Source: Bowmanella sp. JS7-9 | GTDB taxonomy: Bacteria > Pseudomonadota > Gammaproteobacteria > Enterobacterales > Alteromonadaceae | NCBI RefSeq assembly: GCF_004329715.1 | Contig: NZ_JXSY01000024.1 | Span: 124,001-188,000 of the forward strand | Direction: 5' to 3' | Length of the DNA: 64,000 nt | Part shown: piece after piece, positions 25,265-35,382 of the stretch | Position numbering within the stretch: position 1 is the first letter of the stretch | Layout of the letters: the number at the start of each line of letters is the position of its first letter | Notes under the pieces: model-generated | What the model saw: the letters and a program-made list of their open reading frames with translations, nothing else | What the model was told of the DNA's origin: nothing | Databases searched by the model: none | Translations under genes and position numbers: made by a program

Positions 25265-27307
25265 ATGCTGACACTGTTAGACGCGAGCGGCTATTTTTTG
25301 AGTGCATTAGGCTTCTCTATTCTGAGTTTGTTAATTCTATTCACACCAACTCGTGGCCTACCCAAAAAATTATTATTAATTGCTACTACCGCGACTCTTT
25401 TTGACACCTTAATGCAGGGTGTGGCGGTTTTTGTCCTCATTCCTTTTGATATTTTGTTCGCGATTGAGAGCATCAAACAACTATTTTGGGTCATTTTCTT
25501 ATTGTCATGCCTGCGGCAAACATCAAGTAACAGCCTCCTTAATTTACTGCGCACACCGACGAGTTTAGCTTTTCTACCATTGCCAATTTTGGCGGCAATT
25601 TTTTCGTTGATTTTGATAAAAATCGATACGGCCTATTTAAGTTGGTTATTTTTATTCCAAACAATCCTGAACTTACAAATTCTGATCATGCTGGAAGCCT
25701 TTTATCGACAATCAGACCATTATCGATGGGCTTATAAACCCTTAATCATCGCCATTGGTGGGCTCGCCGTCTTTGATTTCGTAATGTTCTCGCAAGCTAG
25801 CATGGTTGGGCGAATGGACCAGATGCTATGGAGTGCACGCGGATACATATATGCCATTTCAATTCCATTTCTGGTTATCGCTATACGACGCATCAAAGAA
25901 TGGGGCGTAGACATCTTTATTTCACGGGAAATTGTGACCGGCAGTACTCTGGTAATTGTGGCTGGAGCCTATTTGTTGCTTATGTCACTAGCTGGTTATG
26001 CGATTAAGTTTATCGGGGGTCAATGGACATCCGTGTTGCAAGTAGTATTCGTGTTTTTAGCATTAGTACTTCTTGCGGCCTTGCTGCTATCAAATCAGTT
26101 TCGTACTGAAGTTAAGGTCTTTATTACCAAACACTTTTTTGCCAACCAATTTGATTATCGTGTTGAGTGGGTCAATTTAACCCAGCAATTAGAGGAAGGT
26201 GCAAAAGTTGGGGCCAATCACTACGTTACCGCATTGAACGCGCTGGCGCGTACCTTGGGTGTCAACCGAGGTAATTTATTGCGAATCAACGGTCATGATT
26301 TTGAAGTTCTCGCTCAACTGGATGACAACGGCCTTAATGATACGGATTTGAAAACGCTCAACTACTTCATACCTTTTGTACAGCAAAAGCACTGGATTAT
26401 CGATATAGACCAATTGCGCTCCCGTCCCTTTGATTACGAAGGTATGCGCGTTAACCTCGCACAGCTAAACGCCTGTAGTTTCCATCTGGTTATCCCGATT
26501 TTTCAGGGCGACAATCTGTGGGGTATCGCCGTTCTGACTGACAAAGATAAAAAGCGTCCGGCTCTAAACTGGGAAGTGCGGGATTATTTGAGCGTAGTCG
26601 CCAATCAGGTAGGCGCCTACCTATTCCAGTATGAGGCATCCAAGCAACTGGCGGAAAATGCCCAATTCGCCGCATTTAGCAGAATGTCTGCGTTTGTTGT
26701 GCACGACTTAAAGAACGTGCTGGCACAAATTGACCTGATACTCAGCAATGCGGATCAACATCGGCATAATCCTGAGTTTATCGATGACACTTTTGAGACC
26801 CTGCAACACACTAAAAGCCGCATGGAAAAAATGCTGCGGCAGTTAACTGAGAAGCAGGACGACAGTAGTACCGGGTTAGTCAAAACACATCTGTCCAGTG
26901 TCATAGATGAGGTAGTGAACAAGCGCTGTCAGTTGCTTGCCCCCCTGCCTATGGTAGAGTACCAAACAGATCCTGAATTGACCCTGGATGCCGATAAACT
27001 GGCAAACGTACTGTATCACCTGGTCAGTAATGCTCAGCAAGCCACGCCCGATAACGGCGAGGTTAGAGTGCTGAGTTATGATGAGTCCGACATGCTCTGT
27101 ATAGATATTATCGATACCGGCTGTGGCATGAGTCAGGAATTTATTGCCGAGCGTCTGTTTGCACCTTTTGATACCACCAAAGGAAATGCGGGTATGGGCA
27201 TTGGTGCATACGATGCAAAACATTACGCAGAAAAAATGGGCGGTAGATTAGAGGTCGTCAGCCAGGTTGGCAAAGGCACCCGATTCACCCTTAAAATACC
27301 ACGCTAA
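25265..27307 (+). CDS. prsK: PEP-CTERM system histidine kinase PrsK
   Basis: A 680-residue sensor kinase. About eight hydrophobic segments cover residues 1-280, a GAF-like domain spans roughly 310-450, and the kinase core follows, with the phospho-acceptor His480 in FVVHDLKNVLAQ. The ATP-binding blocks NAQQATPDNG, DTGCGMS and GMGIGAYDAKHYAEKMGG are intact. It matches the PrsK family (TIGR02916, from memory), partner of PrsR in PEP-CTERM gene control. The signal it senses is unknown; the membrane and GAF parts suggest a membrane or ligand cue. It starts nine bases after the HPr-rel-A cassette, so it may be cotranscribed from the upstream sigma-54 promoter. Confidence 0.92.
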   Translation: MLTLLDASGYFLSALGFSILSLLILFTPTRGLPKKLLLIATTATLFDTLMQGVAVFVLIPFDILFAIESIKQLFWVIFLLSCLRQTSSNSLLNLLRTPTSLAFLPLPILAAIFSLILIKIDTAYLSWLFLFQTILNLQILIMLEAFYRQSDHYRWAYKPLIIAIGGLAVFDFVMFSQASMVGRMDQMLWSARGYIYAISIPFLVIAIRRIKEWGVDIFISREIVTGSTLVIVAGAYLLLMSLAGYAIKFIGGQWTSVLQVVFVFLALVLLAALLLSNQFRTEVKVFITKHFFANQFDYRVEWVNLTQQLEEGAKVGANHYVTALNALARTLGVNRGNLLRINGHDFEVLAQLDDNGLNDTDLKTLNYFIPFVQQKHWIIDIDQLRSRPFDYEGMRVNLAQLNACSFHLVIPIFQGDNLWGIAVLTDKDKKRPALNWEVRDYLSVVANQVGAYLFQYEASKQLAENAQFAAFSRMSAFVVHDLKNVLAQIDLILSNADQHRHNPEFIDDTFETLQHTKSRMEKMLRQLTEKQDDSSTGLVKTHLSSVIDEVVNKRCQLLAPLPMVEYQTDPELTLDADKLANVLYHLVSNAQQATPDNGEVRVLSYDESDMLCIDIIDTGCGMSQEFIAERLFAPFDTTKGNAGMGIGAYDAKHYAEKMGGRLEVVSQVGKGTRFTLKIPR

Positions 27308-27328
27308 CCAACGCGGAAGACGTACAAC

Positions 27329-28699
27329 ATGGACAAGCTACTAGTCGTCGATGACGATCTCGGGATACAAAAACAATTAAAATGGAGCTTTTCCGGCTAT
27401 GAGGTGGTTTTCGCCGAAGACCGTGAGAGCGCGATTGCCCAGCTTCGTCGCCATGAGCCCAAAGTTGTCACGCTGGATTTAGGTTTGCCACCCGACCCCG
27501 CCAACGCATCGGAAGGGCTTAAGACGCTTGAAGAAATCATCAGTCTGGCACCACAGACCAAAGTGATTGTAGTTACCGGCAATAATGACCGGGATAACGC
27601 ATTAAAGGCCGTTTCGTTGGGCGCCTATGACTTTTATCAAAAGCCTATCGACTCCGATACGATTAAAGTCATCGTTCAGCGTGCAATGAACCTGTTTAAT
27701 CTGGAAGAAGAGAATCGACAGTTAGCTGTGTCTACCCCTGCGCTTGGCAAAATCATTGGTAACAGCGAAGCGATTCAAAAAGCCAGTCGCATGGCCGAGA
27801 AAATTGCGCGAACGGATATTTCAACCCTGCTGCTGGGTGAAAGTGGCACCGGCAAAGAGGTATTCGCACGCAGCATTCATGACCATAGCAGCAGACGTAA
27901 TAAACCCTTTATTGCCATCAACTGTGCGTCGATTCCAGAAAATCTGCTGGAAAGTGAACTGTTTGGTTACGAGCGCGGGGCGTTTACCGGCGCCAACAAG
28001 ACCACTAAGGGTAAAATCGAGTGCGCCCAGGGCGGCACCCTGTTTCTGGATGAAATTGGCGATATGCCAATTGGTTTACAAGCCAAGATGCTACGTTTTC
28101 TGCAGGAACGTGTGATTGAGCGAATTGGCGGGCGTCAGGAAATTCCGGTCGATATCCGCGTTATTTGTGCCACGCACCGCAACCTCAGCGATATGGCCAG
28201 TCAGGAATTATTCCGCGAGGATTTATTCTTCCGGGTCAGTGAAATTGTTATTAACATCCCCCCGCTGCGGGATCGTGACAACGATATCATTCTGTTAGCG
28301 CGCAGCTTCCTCACCGATTACAACAAAGAATACAACCAAAATATCAAAGGTTTTACCGAGGATGCGATACAGGCCATGCTGCATCATCCTTGGAAAGGCA
28401 ACATTCGCGAATTACAAAACAAACTCAAGTCAGCCATTATTCTGGCAGAAGGCAGCATGATCACGCCGGATGATCTGGGTTTGTTCGTTACAGAAGAGAT
28501 GCAACAACGTAAACCCACTAAGCTGAATTTACGCGAAGTGAGGGAAGAAGCAGAAAGTGCGGCGATACGCCGGGCATGGCATCTGGCTGAGCATAACTTG
28601 TCAAAAACCGCAGAACTGTTGGGGGTGACGCGCCCTACACTGTATTCATTGATAGACAAGTATCAGCTGCAGGATCTTAAAGCCAGCCATGATGCTTAG
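27329..28699 (+). CDS. prsR: PEP-CTERM system sigma-54 response regulator PrsR
   Basis: A 456-residue NtrC-type regulator. The receiver domain has the phospho-acceptor Asp50 ([10 protein letters not shown]). The AAA+ domain has Walker A GESGTGKE near residue 170 and the sigma-54-contacting GAFTGA loop near residue 218. A Fis-type helix-turn-helix ends the protein ([19 protein letters not shown]). It matches PrsR (TIGR02915, from memory). It should bind upstream of PEP-CTERM genes and activate sigma-54 polymerase at the three promoters found here. The gene ends in a TAG that touches the GTG of the chemoreceptor gene. Confidence 0.94.
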   Translation: MDKLLVVDDDLGIQKQLKWSFSGYEVVFAEDRESAIAQLRRHEPKVVTLDLGLPPDPANASEGLKTLEEIISLAPQTKVIVVTGNNDRDNALKAVSLGAYDFYQKPIDSDTIKVIVQRAMNLFNLEEENRQLAVSTPALGKIIGNSEAIQKASRMAEKIARTDISTLLLGESGTGKEVFARSIHDHSSRRNKPFIAINCASIPENLLESELFGYERGAFTGANKTTKGKIECAQGGTLFLDEIGDMPIGLQAKMLRFLQERVIERIGGRQEIPVDIRVICATHRNLSDMASQELFREDLFFRVSEIVINIPPLRDRDNDIILLARSFLTDYNKEYNQNIKGFTEDAIQAMLHHPWKGNIRELQNKLKSAIILAEGSMITPDDLGLFVTEEMQQRKPTKLNLREVREEAESAAIRRAWHLAEHNLSKTAELLGVTRPTLYSLIDKYQLQDLKASHDA

Positions 28700-30261
28700 T
28701 GCTGATTGGCTTGCATAACTACAATAATAATAGTGCCGGGCATCAATCAGAAATGGATATTCTTGTACTTACACTCGATTTAAACGGGCGCCTTACCTAC
28801 GCCAATCTGGCATTTTGCCAGCTGAGTGGGTTTTCCTCATCTGAACTCAATGGAGCAGACTTCGCTTCGTTATACCATCCAGATATGCCCCACTCTGTTA
28901 CCGCAGGATTGTGGCAATCGCTCAAACATCGCGAGGTATGGATGGCACCACTGATGTGCCAAACTAAAACGCAGCCTCTCGTCTGGTTTAACTGTACTAT
29001 CGTGCCTTTAAAAGATACCAATGGTACAGTCATCCAGTATCTCGCTACCTTTACAGAATTACCGCAAGCCGTGCGCAGCAGAGCAGAAAAAGCCTACCAG
29101 CGCCTAAACTCGAAAACCGCCAAAGCGTCCACTGTCATCACCGATGCAGTAACGTTACAAAACTGGATGCTTAGTGCACTGGTAGTACTCAGCAGTATCA
29201 GTCTGTATCAATCACCAAGAATATTAACCCTGCTAATGGTGGCGATGACTCTGGCAATCACCTTTATTAGTTTTCAATGGCGTAAGCGTTACAAAGGTCA
29301 ATTCCAGCATCAGGAAGCAAAGGACCATCGGACCCTGCTGAATTACCTCTACAGTGGCCACAAAGACAGCCTGGCCAGCATAGAACGCTTGCGCTTGATG
29401 CAACACAATCTGTCACTGGCAGCACTCAGCCGGGTAGGTGATATTGGCATGAGCATTGGCATTGCAGCGGATCACTCTCATCAGGCTGCGGAAGATGTTA
29501 ACCATCATGCCTCGCAACAAAAGCTGGGCACCGCATCCATCGCTGCTGCCATGCAACAGATGGAAACCACCATTGGTGAATTATTAAATCTGGTTAATCA
29601 AACCAATCAACGTAGCCAGGACGCGGCCAGCCAGGCCAGTCAGGGGCAGTCGATTGTTAGCCAGACTCAGCTTTGTATTGCAGATTTATCCGAACATCTG
29701 ACCTCAGCACAGCAGCAACTTGCTAACCTGATAGCCAGCATCGATGAGATTGAGCATGTTTCCAACGAGATTAGCGAGATTGCTGACCAAACAAATCTAT
29801 TAGCACTCAATGCTGCCATCGAAGCGGCTCGGGCGGGCGAACAGGGACGGGGGTTCTCTGTGGTAGCCGATGAGGTGCGAAATTTGTCCCAGCGCACCCA
29901 GCAAAGCACCCAACGTATCCACCAAATGCTGGAACAGCTCAATCACAACTCATCTCAGGTTGCCGCCATCATGCAAAGTAGCCTGTCTCTCTCCGCAGAC
30001 AGCGTGCAATCGGCAGCCATGACCTTTGCCGCGCTACAAAGCATATCGCAGCAAACGTCAGTACTGGCGCAACTCAACGAGCAAACTGCCGCTGCGGTGG
30101 AACAACAGGCCAAAGTCACTGCCGAAGTCAGCCACAACGCCACCAGCATTTCGGCCAGTGCCGCCAACAATGAGCAAAGCAGTGAGAAAGTTGTTGAACA
30201 CATAGCCCGCCTGCACCGACGCTTATCCGACCAACAGAAATTGCTCAGCCAATTCTTATAA
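28699..30261 (+). CDS. PAS-domain methyl-accepting chemotaxis protein (Aer-like)
   Basis: A 520-residue receptor. An N-terminal PAS domain (about residues 20-125, with [19 protein letters not shown] and YHPDMP as in Aer) is followed by one or two hydrophobic segments at about 150-190. The signalling domain has the conserved hairpin tip [27 protein letters not shown]. No large periplasmic domain is present, so it senses from inside, perhaps redox or energy state through a flavin. The GTG at 28699 abuts the prsR stop; an ATG at 28753 would shorten it by 18 residues. No strong ribosome site favours either start. Confidence 0.85.
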   Translation: MLIGLHNYNNNSAGHQSEMDILVLTLDLNGRLTYANLAFCQLSGFSSSELNGADFASLYHPDMPHSVTAGLWQSLKHREVWMAPLMCQTKTQPLVWFNCTIVPLKDTNGTVIQYLATFTELPQAVRSRAEKAYQRLNSKTAKASTVITDAVTLQNWMLSALVVLSSISLYQSPRILTLLMVAMTLAITFISFQWRKRYKGQFQHQEAKDHRTLLNYLYSGHKDSLASIERLRLMQHNLSLAALSRVGDIGMSIGIAADHSHQAAEDVNHHASQQKLGTASIAAAMQQMETTIGELLNLVNQTNQRSQDAASQASQGQSIVSQTQLCIADLSEHLTSAQQQLANLIASIDEIEHVSNEISEIADQTNLLALNAAIEAARAGEQGRGFSVVADEVRNLSQRTQQSTQRIHQMLEQLNHNSSQVAAIMQSSLSLSADSVQSAAMTFAALQSISQQTSVLAQLNEQTAAAVEQQAKVTAEVSHNATSISASAANNEQSSEKVVEHIARLHRRLSDQQKLLSQFL

Positions 30262-30333
30262 CGTCAGGCGTGCCACTCGCTCAAACATCGGGGTTTGTGG
30301 CAGTATAAGATAAAGTTCTCGGGTGGATCCCCA

Positions 30334-31074
30334 ATGCGTTTATTGTGCCTGTTATTTCTGTGCCTTACCGGGTGGGGAGTCAACGCCGCCCCTTTGCGCA
30401 TTGCCGTAGCATCCAATTTTTACCCGACGCTGCAAACCCTTGTCGCCGAATACCCATTTCCCGTCGTACTAAGCCACGCATCATCCGGCAAGCTATATGC
30501 GCAAATAAAGCAAGGCGCGCCATTCGAACTATTTCTTTCCGCCGATATGCAGAAGCCACGCAAACTGGTTGAGCTAGGGCTGGCAGAACCATCCAGTTTG
30601 GCTATTTATGCGCGTGGACAACTGGCACTGTTTGCCCCTGGCATAGAACGTCTAACCTCACTTCAACAGGTATTCACAGCGCAACAATCACCAACAATTG
30701 CCATCGCTAATCCCCGATTTGCCCCTTACGGCGCAGCAGCACAATCATTCTTGTTTAAACATGCCAGTAAAAAGTCGGATATGTATAAACTTGTTATGGC
30801 AGAAAATGTATCGCAGGCACTGCTTTATGTCGCTTCCGGCAACGCAGATGCCGGTCTGGTAGCCTATTCCCAGCTAATAGATAAAACCGATATCCCCTCT
30901 TCACAATTTATGCTGTTACCCGAGACGGATTACCCCGCCATAGAACAAGGAATAGTTATTCTTAAAAATGAAAACACTGAAAAGGGCAAACAGTTTTATC
31001 GTTTTATCTTTAGCGCGGCGACTCAGTCTCGTTTGACCAAGCTTGGCTATTTAATTCCGGAGTCATCACCATGA
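30334..31074 (+). CDS. modA: Molybdate ABC transporter substrate-binding protein
   Basis: A 246-residue periplasmic binding protein. The signal peptide ends at GVNA (residues 1-19) and the mature part begins PLRIAVASNFYPTLQTL. ModA blocks are clear: SSGKLYAQIKQGAPFELFLSAD, PRFAPYGAAAQ and VASGNADAGLVAYSQ. It captures molybdate or tungstate for the ModBC transporter. The ATG at 30334 starts the signal peptide; an in-frame ATG at 30295 has no support. It overlaps modB by four bases. It supplies the metal for the cofactor genes downstream. Confidence 0.93.
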   Translation: MRLLCLLFLCLTGWGVNAAPLRIAVASNFYPTLQTLVAEYPFPVVLSHASSGKLYAQIKQGAPFELFLSADMQKPRKLVELGLAEPSSLAIYARGQLALFAPGIERLTSLQQVFTAQQSPTIAIANPRFAPYGAAAQSFLFKHASKKSDMYKLVMAENVSQALLYVASGNADAGLVAYSQLIDKTDIPSSQFMLLPETDYPAIEQGIVILKNENTEKGKQFYRFIFSAATQSRLTKLGYLIPESSP

Positions 31075-31760
31075 CACTGACAACGGCAGACATGGATGCA
31101 ATTTGGCTGACGATCAAGCTAGCCAGTATCGTGACCCTGATATTGCTAATGATTGCTACGCCCCTAGCACTATGGCTGGCGTTTACCCGTAGCCACTTGC
31201 GTGTATGGGTGTCCTCATTCGTTGCCTTGCCATTGGTATTGCCACCAACGGTGCTGGGATTTTATCTGCTGATAGGAATGGGGCCGGAAGGACCTTTGGG
31301 CCAACTGACCCAAACACTTGGCATCGGTTTATTACCATTTACCTTTGCAGGTTTGGTGATTGCATCGCTTTTCTACTCCTTACCCTTTGTGGTTCAACCG
31401 ATTCAACAGGCGTTTGAACAAGTGGGTCAACGCCCTTTGGAAGTCGCGGCAATCATGGGCGCCAGTCCGATGAAACGCTTTATCTCAGTGCTGCTGCCGC
31501 TAAGTATGCGGGGATTTCTCAGCGCCGCAATTTTGGGTTTTGCTCACACTGTGGGCGAGTTTGGGGTGATTTTAATGATCGGTGGCAACATCCCATCCGA
31601 AACCCGGGTATTGTCGATTCATATCTATGATCAGGTTGAAATGCTCAATTACGCCCAGGCACACAGCTTGTCGGCACTGCTGCTGTTGTTTTCATTTTTT
31701 GTGTTATTGATCGTGTATAGCATGCAGCCGGTGCGTCTTACCGGAGGTGCACGTGCTTGA
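31071..31760 (+). CDS. modB: Molybdate ABC transporter permease
   Basis: A 229-residue inner-membrane permease with about five hydrophobic segments. The EAA-type loop contacting the ATPase is EVAAIMGASPMKRFISVLLPLSMRGFLSAAI, followed by HTVGEFGVILMIGGNIP, a ModB signature. It pairs with ModA and ModC. Its end overlaps the start of modC. Confidence 0.95.
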   Translation: MTLTTADMDAIWLTIKLASIVTLILLMIATPLALWLAFTRSHLRVWVSSFVALPLVLPPTVLGFYLLIGMGPEGPLGQLTQTLGIGLLPFTFAGLVIASLFYSLPFVVQPIQQAFEQVGQRPLEVAAIMGASPMKRFISVLLPLSMRGFLSAAILGFAHTVGEFGVILMIGGNIPSETRVLSIHIYDQVEMLNYAQAHSLSALLLLFSFFVLLIVYSMQPVRLTGGARA

Positions 31761-32448
31761 TATTGATATCTGTGTGAGACAAGGCCGCTTCCAGCTCAAC
31801 ATTCAAACTTGCATAGCCGACACCGGGATCACTGCCATTTATGGTCCTTCCGGTTGCGGTAAAACCACCTTATTGCGCGCCATTGCCGGCCTAATGCCGA
31901 TACAGACCGGTTCCATTCAATTCAGACAAGTTTGTTGGCACGGCCAGCGAGACAGCATGCCAGTGCATCGCCGCCGCTTAGGTTATGTTTTCCAGGAGAA
32001 TAGCCTGCTTCGTCACCTGAATGTTGCGCAAAACTTAGCATTTGCGCAGCAGCGCCAACCCCAATTAGATACAGGCTACCAGCAAGAGCTGATTGAATTG
32101 CTGGGGCTGCAGGAGTTACTGAAGCGTTATCCAACAGAATTATCCCTGGGTGAGCAACAACGGGTAGCTATAGCCTGCGCGCTACTATCGAAACCACAAC
32201 TCTTGTTGATGGATGAGCCATTGGCATCGCTGGATAGCGAACGTAAGCAGCGCATACTGCAACACCTGAAACACCGCAGTGAGAATTTTAATCTACCCAT
32301 ACTTTACGTCAGCCATCATTTGGGTGAGATAGCAACGCTGGCGGATCATCTGCTGATTATCGAAGACGGTGCGCTAATCAAGCAGGGTCCAGTCAACACC
32401 GTCATCAATGCCATGGCTAAACCGGCATTAATCACGGTAGAAGACTGA
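31753..32448 (+). CDS. modC: Molybdate ABC transporter ATPase, short form
   Basis: A 231-residue ABC ATPase. Walker A is GPSGCGKTT, the Q loop YVFQENSLL, the signature reads LSLGEQQRVAIACAL (LSLGE in place of the usual LSGGQ-like motif), Walker B is LLMDEPLASLD, and the switch His is in YVSHHLGEI. Typical ModC proteins run about 350 residues with a C-terminal Mop domain that binds molybdate; that domain is absent here. GGAGG five bases ahead of the GTG at 31753 favours that start over the GTG at 31747. The gene overlaps modB by eight bases. Confidence 0.9.
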   Translation: MLDIDICVRQGRFQLNIQTCIADTGITAIYGPSGCGKTTLLRAIAGLMPIQTGSIQFRQVCWHGQRDSMPVHRRRLGYVFQENSLLRHLNVAQNLAFAQQRQPQLDTGYQQELIELLGLQELLKRYPTELSLGEQQRVAIACALLSKPQLLLMDEPLASLDSERKQRILQHLKHRSENFNLPILYVSHHLGEIATLADHLLIIEDGALIKQGPVNTVINAMAKPALITVED

Positions 32449-32462
32449 TTATTCCTGTTGGT

Positions 32463-33218
32463 TTATAAGACTGGCTGGCATGCTTTGCAATTCGCTAGCT
32501 TAGGCAACGTGAGTTCACGCCACTGCCCCGCAAGCCCGTCGATATGCTGAATTTTGCCGATATGAATCGTACCCAGCCCACAAATTAATTTAATTACCTC
32601 TAACGCCTGCATACTGCCAATGATGCCAACCAAGGGGGTCAACACACCATTCTCTGCGCACCCCGATTCTGTATCACCGAAAAGCTGGCTGTAACAGCCA
32701 TAGCAGGGTGCGTTCGCCGCTGGAACAAAACTCATTACCTGCCCTTCCATGCGAATAGCGCCGCCGGACACCCAGGGTTTATTCGCAGCCAGCGCTGTAC
32801 GGTTAATCTGTTCTCGCACTGCACGATTATCGGTACAGTCCACCAGCAAATCGGCCTGACCCAACAACTCCGCTAACAGGGCTTCATTGGCGAATTGGTC
32901 ATAAACATCCAGACGTAAATCCGGATTCAGCGCCCGTAATAAGGTTTGCGCGGCGCACACCTTGAGCTGTTCTAGATGCGCCTGATTGAACAGAACCTGC
33001 CTCGACAGATTACTTCGCGAAACCGTATCGCCGTCGACCAGCGATAAATGCCCGACACCAGCCGCAGCCAGCATCTGCGCACAACTACAACCAAGCCCCC
33101 CCATTCCAACTATCACCACATGGGCATTGAGCAACTTTTCCTGGCCGTCTAAATCCATGCCCGGCAGGGCAACTTGCCGTGCGTAACGCATCGCCTGACT
33201 CTCGCTGAGTTGTTGCAC
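32463..33218 (-). CDS. moeB: Molybdopterin-synthase adenylyltransferase
   Basis: A 251-residue HesA/MoeB/ThiF enzyme. It has the nucleotide-binding GMGGLGCSCAQ near residue 40, the CTDNRAVRE block, and two zinc cysteine pairs (CYGCYSQ and CKACQPVL). MoeB adenylates the C-terminal glycine of MoaD so that sulfur can be added. ThiF for thiamine is a possible alternative, but the place between modC and moaA supports MoeB. It faces modC tail to tail with a 14-base gap and is divergent from moaA. Confidence 0.88.
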   Translation of the reverse strand: MQQLSESQAMRYARQVALPGMDLDGQEKLLNAHVVIVGMGGLGCSCAQMLAAAGVGHLSLVDGDTVSRSNLSRQVLFNQAHLEQLKVCAAQTLLRALNPDLRLDVYDQFANEALLAELLGQADLLVDCTDNRAVREQINRTALAANKPWVSGGAIRMEGQVMSFVPAANAPCYGCYSQLFGDTESGCAENGVLTPLVGIIGSMQALEVIKLICGLGTIHIGKIQHIDGLAGQWRELTLPKLANCKACQPVL

Positions 33219-33332
33219 TCTTCACTCCAGACTTAATATGTATGCCATCCCAATTACCCGACCTTGTAACACCCCATGACTGATCTGACAATCAACACCT
33301 TGGCGTAAGTTAATCAGCAGATCGCCGGTCTG

Positions 33333-33356
33333 TAATAGGGTAAAGTATTCCTATTA
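33333..33356 (+). promoter_or_regulatory. Inverted repeat upstream of moaA
   Basis: TAATAGG and CCTATTA are perfect seven-base arms separated by ten bases, ending 28 bases ahead of the moaA ATG. The spacing suits a dimeric regulator or a leader stem-loop. No regulator is assigned. Confidence 0.4.
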
Positions 33357-33384
33357 GTTTCACAGCGGGTTACCGAGTACCTTC

Positions 33385-34353
33385 ATGCTAGAAGATAGTT
33401 TTGGTCGTCAGTTTCATTATTTACGTCTGTCAGTCACTGACCGCTGCAACTTTCGTTGTGTTTACTGCCTGCCTAATGGCAATACACCAAGCCTGCATCA
33501 GGATTTATCTCTGGCGGAAATTCATACGCTCGTCAGCGCCTTTGCCCGGTTAGGCACCCGCAAAGTACGTATCACAGGCGGTGAACCCGCACTGCGCAAC
33601 GATTTGGCTGACATTATCGGCTTATGTCATCAGAGCAAGGGCATTGAGCAGGTTGCATTGACTACCAACGGCTTTAATCTGGCGAAAAACGTGCAACGTT
33701 TCCAGCAAGCAGGACTCAATGCGGTCAATATTAGTATTGATAGCCTCGATCCCCGTCAGTTTGGTGCTATTACCGGGCAGGATAAATTATCTCGCGTGTT
33801 GCAGGGCGTTGATGCCGCGATAGACGCCAGCATTAGCAACATCAAAATCAATACGGTGATGCTGCGCCAGTTCCGCATGACAGACTGGCAACCGTTACTG
33901 CAATACATTCAAACCAAGCCGGTCACCTGGCGGTTTATCGAGCTGATGCAAACCTCCGACAACCGCGCCTTTTTCGAAACACAACATCTAGGCGCGACCA
34001 GTCTGGTCGACCAACTTAGTCAACTCGGCTGGCAACCGCTTGATCGTGCAATCAATGCAGGCCCGGCCGAGGAATACACCCATCCTGACTATCTTGGCCG
34101 CATTGGCGTTATCCGCCCCTATCGACCGGGTTTCTGTGACAGCTGTAATCGTCTGCGTGTTTCGTCTAATGGCCAGTTACATTTATGTCTGTTTGCCGAA
34201 CGCGGAGTAGATTTGCGAGACGCGTTAAGAGCGGAAGATACCGATGCCACCTGTGCACTGATCAAGCAGGCCATCAAAACCAAACCCGAAACCCACGCCC
34301 TGCATAGCGGACAAACTGGCGCCACGCGCCATTTTGCGATGCTGGGTGGGTAA
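33385..34353 (+). CDS. moaA: GTP 3',8-cyclase
   Basis: A 322-residue radical-SAM enzyme that makes the first molybdopterin intermediate from GTP. The N-terminal cluster CNFRCVYC binds the SAM iron-sulfur cluster, and the C-terminal CDSCNRLRVSSNGQLHLC binds the second cluster. ITGGEPALR and TNGFNLA are typical. The protein ends in Gly-Gly as MoaA proteins do. It leads the moaABCDE operon. Confidence 0.96.
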   Translation: MLEDSFGRQFHYLRLSVTDRCNFRCVYCLPNGNTPSLHQDLSLAEIHTLVSAFARLGTRKVRITGGEPALRNDLADIIGLCHQSKGIEQVALTTNGFNLAKNVQRFQQAGLNAVNISIDSLDPRQFGAITGQDKLSRVLQGVDAAIDASISNIKINTVMLRQFRMTDWQPLLQYIQTKPVTWRFIELMQTSDNRAFFETQHLGATSLVDQLSQLGWQPLDRAINAGPAEEYTHPDYLGRIGVIRPYRPGFCDSCNRLRVSSNGQLHLCLFAERGVDLRDALRAEDTDATCALIKQAIKTKPETHALHSGQTGATRHFAMLGG

Positions 34354-34381
34354 CCTAATCAAACGACAAAACGAGAATAAT

Positions 34382-34903
34382 ATGAGTCACACCGAAAGCG
34401 CATTTGTGCCCCTTAATATCGCGATAATGACCATTTCAGATACCCGCACAGAGGACACCGATACGTCAGGACGTTATCTGGCCACCGCCGCCACCGATGC
34501 TGGCCATTTCGTGGTCGCCAAACATATCGTACCCGATGATATCTACCAAATCCGCGCTTTGGCATCAGCACACATTGCCAGCCAGAATATCCAGGCGGTA
34601 TTGATGACCGGCGGAACCGGTTTCGCCGGCCGCGACTCAACTCCGGAAGCAATGGCGCCATTATTCGATAAACAAGTGGAAGGCTTCGGTGAGTTATTCA
34701 GACAGGTGTCGGTGGATGACATTGGCTCTTCAACCATTCAGTCCCGCGCATTGGCCGGACTGGCTAACGGCACCATTATTTTTTGTATGCCTGGCAGCAG
34801 TGGCGCATGTAAAACTGCCTGGCAGCATATCATCGCCGAACAATTAGACGCGCGCCATCGGCCCTGTAACTTTGTTGCAAATCTGAAAAAGCCTGCCCAA
34901 TGA
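34382..34903 (+). CDS. moaB: Molybdopterin biosynthesis protein B
   Basis: A 173-residue MoaB/MogA-type protein. Landmarks are [33 protein letters not shown] and the [11 protein letters not shown] block, which fit molybdopterin adenylyltransferase. The ATG at 34382 is preferred over an in-frame ATG at 34334 that lies inside moaA. No separate mogA is present in the window, so MoaB may be the adenylylating enzyme. It overlaps moaC by four bases. Confidence 0.92.
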   Translation: MSHTESAFVPLNIAIMTISDTRTEDTDTSGRYLATAATDAGHFVVAKHIVPDDIYQIRALASAHIASQNIQAVLMTGGTGFAGRDSTPEAMAPLFDKQVEGFGELFRQVSVDDIGSSTIQSRALAGLANGTIIFCMPGSSGACKTAWQHIIAEQLDARHRPCNFVANLKKPAQ

Positions 34904-35382
34904 GTACGTTTACCCATCTGGACCAACATGGTCAGGCCAATATGGTCGACATCAGTGATAAGCCGGCAAGCATACGCGAGGCCAGTGCGCGGGGCTTTGT
35001 GAAAATGCAGCCTGCGACACTACACATGATCGAACAACAGCAATTAGCCAAAGGTGATGTGCTGACCACCGCGCGCATCGCCGGTATTCAGGCAGCCAAG
35101 CGATGTGGTGAGCTTATTCCTTTGTGTCATCCGCTGATGCTGAGCAAAGTCGCCGTAAACTTTGAACTGGACCCAGCCAATCATAAGGTGTGGATTACGG
35201 CCAGCTGCAAATTAACCGGTAGCACCGGGGTGGAAATGGAAGCCCTTACCGCGGTTAGTGTGGCGGCGCTGACCTTATTCGACATGTGCAAAGCCGTCGA
35301 CAAACACATGCAGATTGGCGGAATTGAAGTGATGAGCAAATCCGGCGGCAACCACGGTGAGTGGACACGTGATGCAGATTAA
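34900..35382 (+). CDS. moaC: Cyclic pyranopterin monophosphate synthase
   Basis: A 160-residue enzyme that completes the cyclic pyranopterin made by MoaA. Landmarks are [58 protein letters not shown] and the C-terminal KSGGNHGEW. Length and motifs are standard. It overlaps moaB and moaD, so translation is coupled. Confidence 0.96.
   Translation: MSTFTHLDQHGQANMVDISDKPASIREASARGFVKMQPATLHMIEQQQLAKGDVLTTARIAGIQAAKRCGELIPLCHPLMLSKVAVNFELDPANHKVWITASCKLTGSTGVEMEALTAVSVAALTLFDMCKAVDKHMQIGGIEVMSKSGGNHGEWTRDAD

Noticed and set aside
1-30261. The exosortase gene (xrtA/epsH) and core glycosyltransferases
   Set aside because: No protein in the window shows the exosortase topology with its Cys/Arg/His residues, and no glycosyltransferase is recognisable. 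They probably lie to the left of the window.
33219-33384. Molybdenum-cofactor riboswitch ahead of moaA
   Set aside because: I saw only one small inverted repeat and none of the conserved blocks of the Moco motif.
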